Shown here piece by piece: positions 62,708 through 64,000 of a DNA stretch of 64,000 bases (position 1 is the stretch's first letter; every line of letters starts with the position of its first letter). Position numbers and translations under genes: made by a program. Location of the stretch: assembly GCF_018129685.1 (NCBI RefSeq), contig NZ_JAFCLG010000028.1, forward strand, positions 1-64,000, read 5' to 3'. The stretch is from Bradyrhizobium manausense (lineage in GTDB: Bacteria > Pseudomonadota > Alphaproteobacteria > Rhizobiales > Xanthobacteraceae). Below the pieces are notes generated by a model, which saw only the letters and a program-made list of their open reading frames with translations, was not told where the DNA came from and made no database searches.

Positions 62708-63600
62708 CAGCCGCGCTGCCGGGGATCGAGGATGTCGCGCAGGGCGTCACCGAACAGGTTTGCGCCGAATACGGCGAGGCTGATCGCGATGCCCGGGAAG
62801 ATGACGAGCCACGGCGCGGTGCGAACATATTCGGCAGCGGATTCCGAAAGCATGCGGCCCCATGAGGGATAAGGTTCGGGAATGCCGAGGCCGAGGAAGG
62901 AGAGCGAGGCCTCGGTGAGGATCGTCGAGCCAAGCTGGGCGGTTGCGAGCACGATCAGCGGCGCCAGCGTGTTCGGCAACACGTGGCGGAGCGCGATGCG
63001 GGCCTCGCTCATCCCGATCGACTTGGCGGCCTCGATGAAGGGCTGCTCGCGCAGCGCCAGCGTGTTGGCGCGGGTGACGCGCGAGACGGTCGGGATCAGC
63101 GGAATGGCGATGGCGAGAATGACGTTCGGCAGCGACGGGCCGAGCGCGGCGGTCATGATCAGGGCCAGCACCAGCAACGGCAGCGCCTGCAGGATGTCGG
63201 AGACGCGCTGGAATACGAGGTCCACCCAGCCGGAGAGATATCCGGAGGTGAGGCCGACGCTCACGCCGATCATGCCGCCGAGGGTGGTCGAGCCGATCCC
63301 GACCGCGAGCGAGATCCGCGCACCATGGATGATGCGGCTGAAGACGTCGCGGCCGAACGAATCCGTGCCCATCCAGTGCGCAAAGCTCGGGCGCATCAGC
63401 GCGTGGGCGGAATCGACGCTCAGCGGGTCGTAGCGCGCGATGAAGTCGGCGAAGATCGCCGTGAATACGAACGCAATCATGATGACCAGCCCGGCCGCGC
63501 CCAGCACGTGCCGCTGCGCCAAAAACAGCACGCGTCGCCAGCCGCCGGTCGCATGCGCGCCGGCCCGCCTCAGTTCAACGTCAAAGTCGATCGCGGCCAA
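62707..63600 (-). CDS. Oligopeptide/dipeptide ABC transporter permease (OppC/DppC type)
   Basis: A 297-residue permease with a cytoplasmic N-terminus, a first membrane segment at about 30-55 and five more downstream. The periplasmic LSVDSAHALMRPSFAHWMGTDSFGRDVFSRIIHGARISL and the coupling loop EAAKSIGMSEARIALRHVLPN are the DppC signatures. It sits nine bases after the DppB-type gene, so the two permeases are co-translated. No binding-protein gene is visible here; it probably lies to the right. Confidence 0.94.
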   Translation of the reverse strand: MAAIDFDVELRRAGAHATGGWRRVLFLAQRHVLGAAGLVIMIAFVFTAIFADFIARYDPLSVDSAHALMRPSFAHWMGTDSFGRDVFSRIIHGARISLAVGIGSTTLGGMIGVSVGLTSGYLSGWVDLVFQRVSDILQALPLLVLALIMTAALGPSLPNVILAIAIPLIPTVSRVTRANTLALREQPFIEAAKSIGMSEARIALRHVLPNTLAPLIVLATAQLGSTILTEASLSFLGLGIPEPYPSWGRMLSESAAEYVRTAPWLVIFPGIAISLAVFGANLFGDALRDILDPRQRG

Positions 63601-63609
63601 GCTGGTCTC

Positions 63610-64000
63610 CTAATCCGTGTACCGGATGCGCGGGTCGAACACCGCATAGAGCATGTCGACGATGAAATTCGCACTCACCACCACCACCGCAATCAGCATC
63701 ACGAGGTTCTGCACGATCGGATAATCGCGCCAGCGGATCGCCTCGACCAGGAAGCGCGCAACGCCCGGGATGTTGAACACGGTCTCCGTCACGATCAGGC
63801 CGCCGATCAGGAATGCCGCCTCGATGCCGATCACGGTGATGACGGGCAGGATCGCGTTCTTCAGCGCATGGTGATAGTTCACGGCGGCGTCCGAGGCGCC
63901 CTTGGCGCGAGCGGTGCGGATATAATCCTGCCGCAGCACCTCCAGCATGGACGAGCGCGTGATGCGCATCGTCAGCGCCGAACTGCGGAAGCCGACCACC
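63610..64000 (-). CDS. Oligopeptide/dipeptide ABC transporter permease (OppB/DppB type), 5' end outside window
   Basis: At least 130 residues of the C-terminal half of a DppB/OppB permease; the frame is open to the right edge, so the true start is beyond the window. The coupling loop YIRTARAKGASDAAVNYHHALKNAILPVITVIGIEAAFL and the terminal ANFIVDMLYAVFDPRIRY are characteristic. It is the upstream permease gene of the operon. Confidence 0.93.
   Translation of the reverse strand, partial: VVGFRSSALTMRITRSSMLEVLRQDYIRTARAKGASDAAVNYHHALKNAILPVITVIGIEAAFLIGGLIVTETVFNIPGVARFLVEAIRWRDYPIVQNLVMLIAVVVVSANFIVDMLYAVFDPRIRYTD

Overview
The window is chromosomal DNA from a high-GC alphaproteobacterium, most likely Bradyrhizobium or a close relative in the Nitrobacteraceae. 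The reasons are the dense high-GC coding, several families of palindromic intergenic repeats of the kind scattered through Bradyrhizobium genomes, and an amino acid:[carrier protein] ligase whose zinc-ligand positions match those I recall for the B. japonicum enzyme. No rRNA, tRNA or CRISPR array was recognised. The only mobile-element trace is the tail of an IS110-type transposase at the left edge.

Layout. 1-5,050: transposase tail, TauD-type dioxygenase, secreted amidase, cation/proton antiporter, class A beta-lactamase and an NTF2-like protein. 5,051-9,180: a secreted caspase-like protein, then an AT-richer island with two unrecognised genes. 9,179-15,204: housekeeping and membrane genes (DUF1345, farnesyl diphosphate synthase, MtgA, ribosomal protein L32) and a GGDEF/EAL protein with a degenerate GGDEF motif. 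15,346-19,126: an acyltransferase, aa:CP ligase and ACAD-fold flavoprotein operon, divergent from a small carrier protein. 19,400-24,606: methionine salvage (mtnP, mtnA), a HAD hydrolase, a secreted trypsin-like protease and a Baeyer-Villiger-type monooxygenase.

24,811-37,249 is a coherent nitrogen-scavenging locus. A translationally coupled two-component pair (a NarL-type regulator and a 1,123-residue protein fusing an NCS1-type permease to a hybrid histidine kinase) is divergent from an ABC transporter of the urea/short-chain amide type (five genes), formamidase FmdA, FmdB and aliphatic amidase AmiE. The divergent intergenic region carries a palindrome flanked by direct repeats, a good candidate operator. 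The model is: sense an amide-like compound, import it, and hydrolyse it to ammonium and a short acid.

37,511-47,664: an autotransporter, an MCE/MlaD-type protein, an ADP-forming acyl-CoA synthetase and a class GN sortase with its VIT/vWA target protein, beside a divergent XRE regulator. 47,750-59,768: an acyl-CoA metabolism region (substrate-binding protein, acyl-CoA ligase, two acyl-CoA dehydrogenases, GST, AraC regulator, BKACE-type enzyme and a two-subunit biotin-dependent acyl-CoA carboxylase). 59,821-64,000: a CREST-superfamily-like membrane protein behind a tandem palindromic operator, then an oligopeptide/dipeptide ABC transporter running off the right edge.

The items most worth following up are the carrier-protein aminoacylation cluster, whose flavoprotein lacks both usual catalytic glutamates; the permease-kinase fusion with its Cys-rich linker and putative operator; the sortase pair; and the twin operator at 59.8 kb. 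Function calls rest on motif and family recognition by eye, with no database search.
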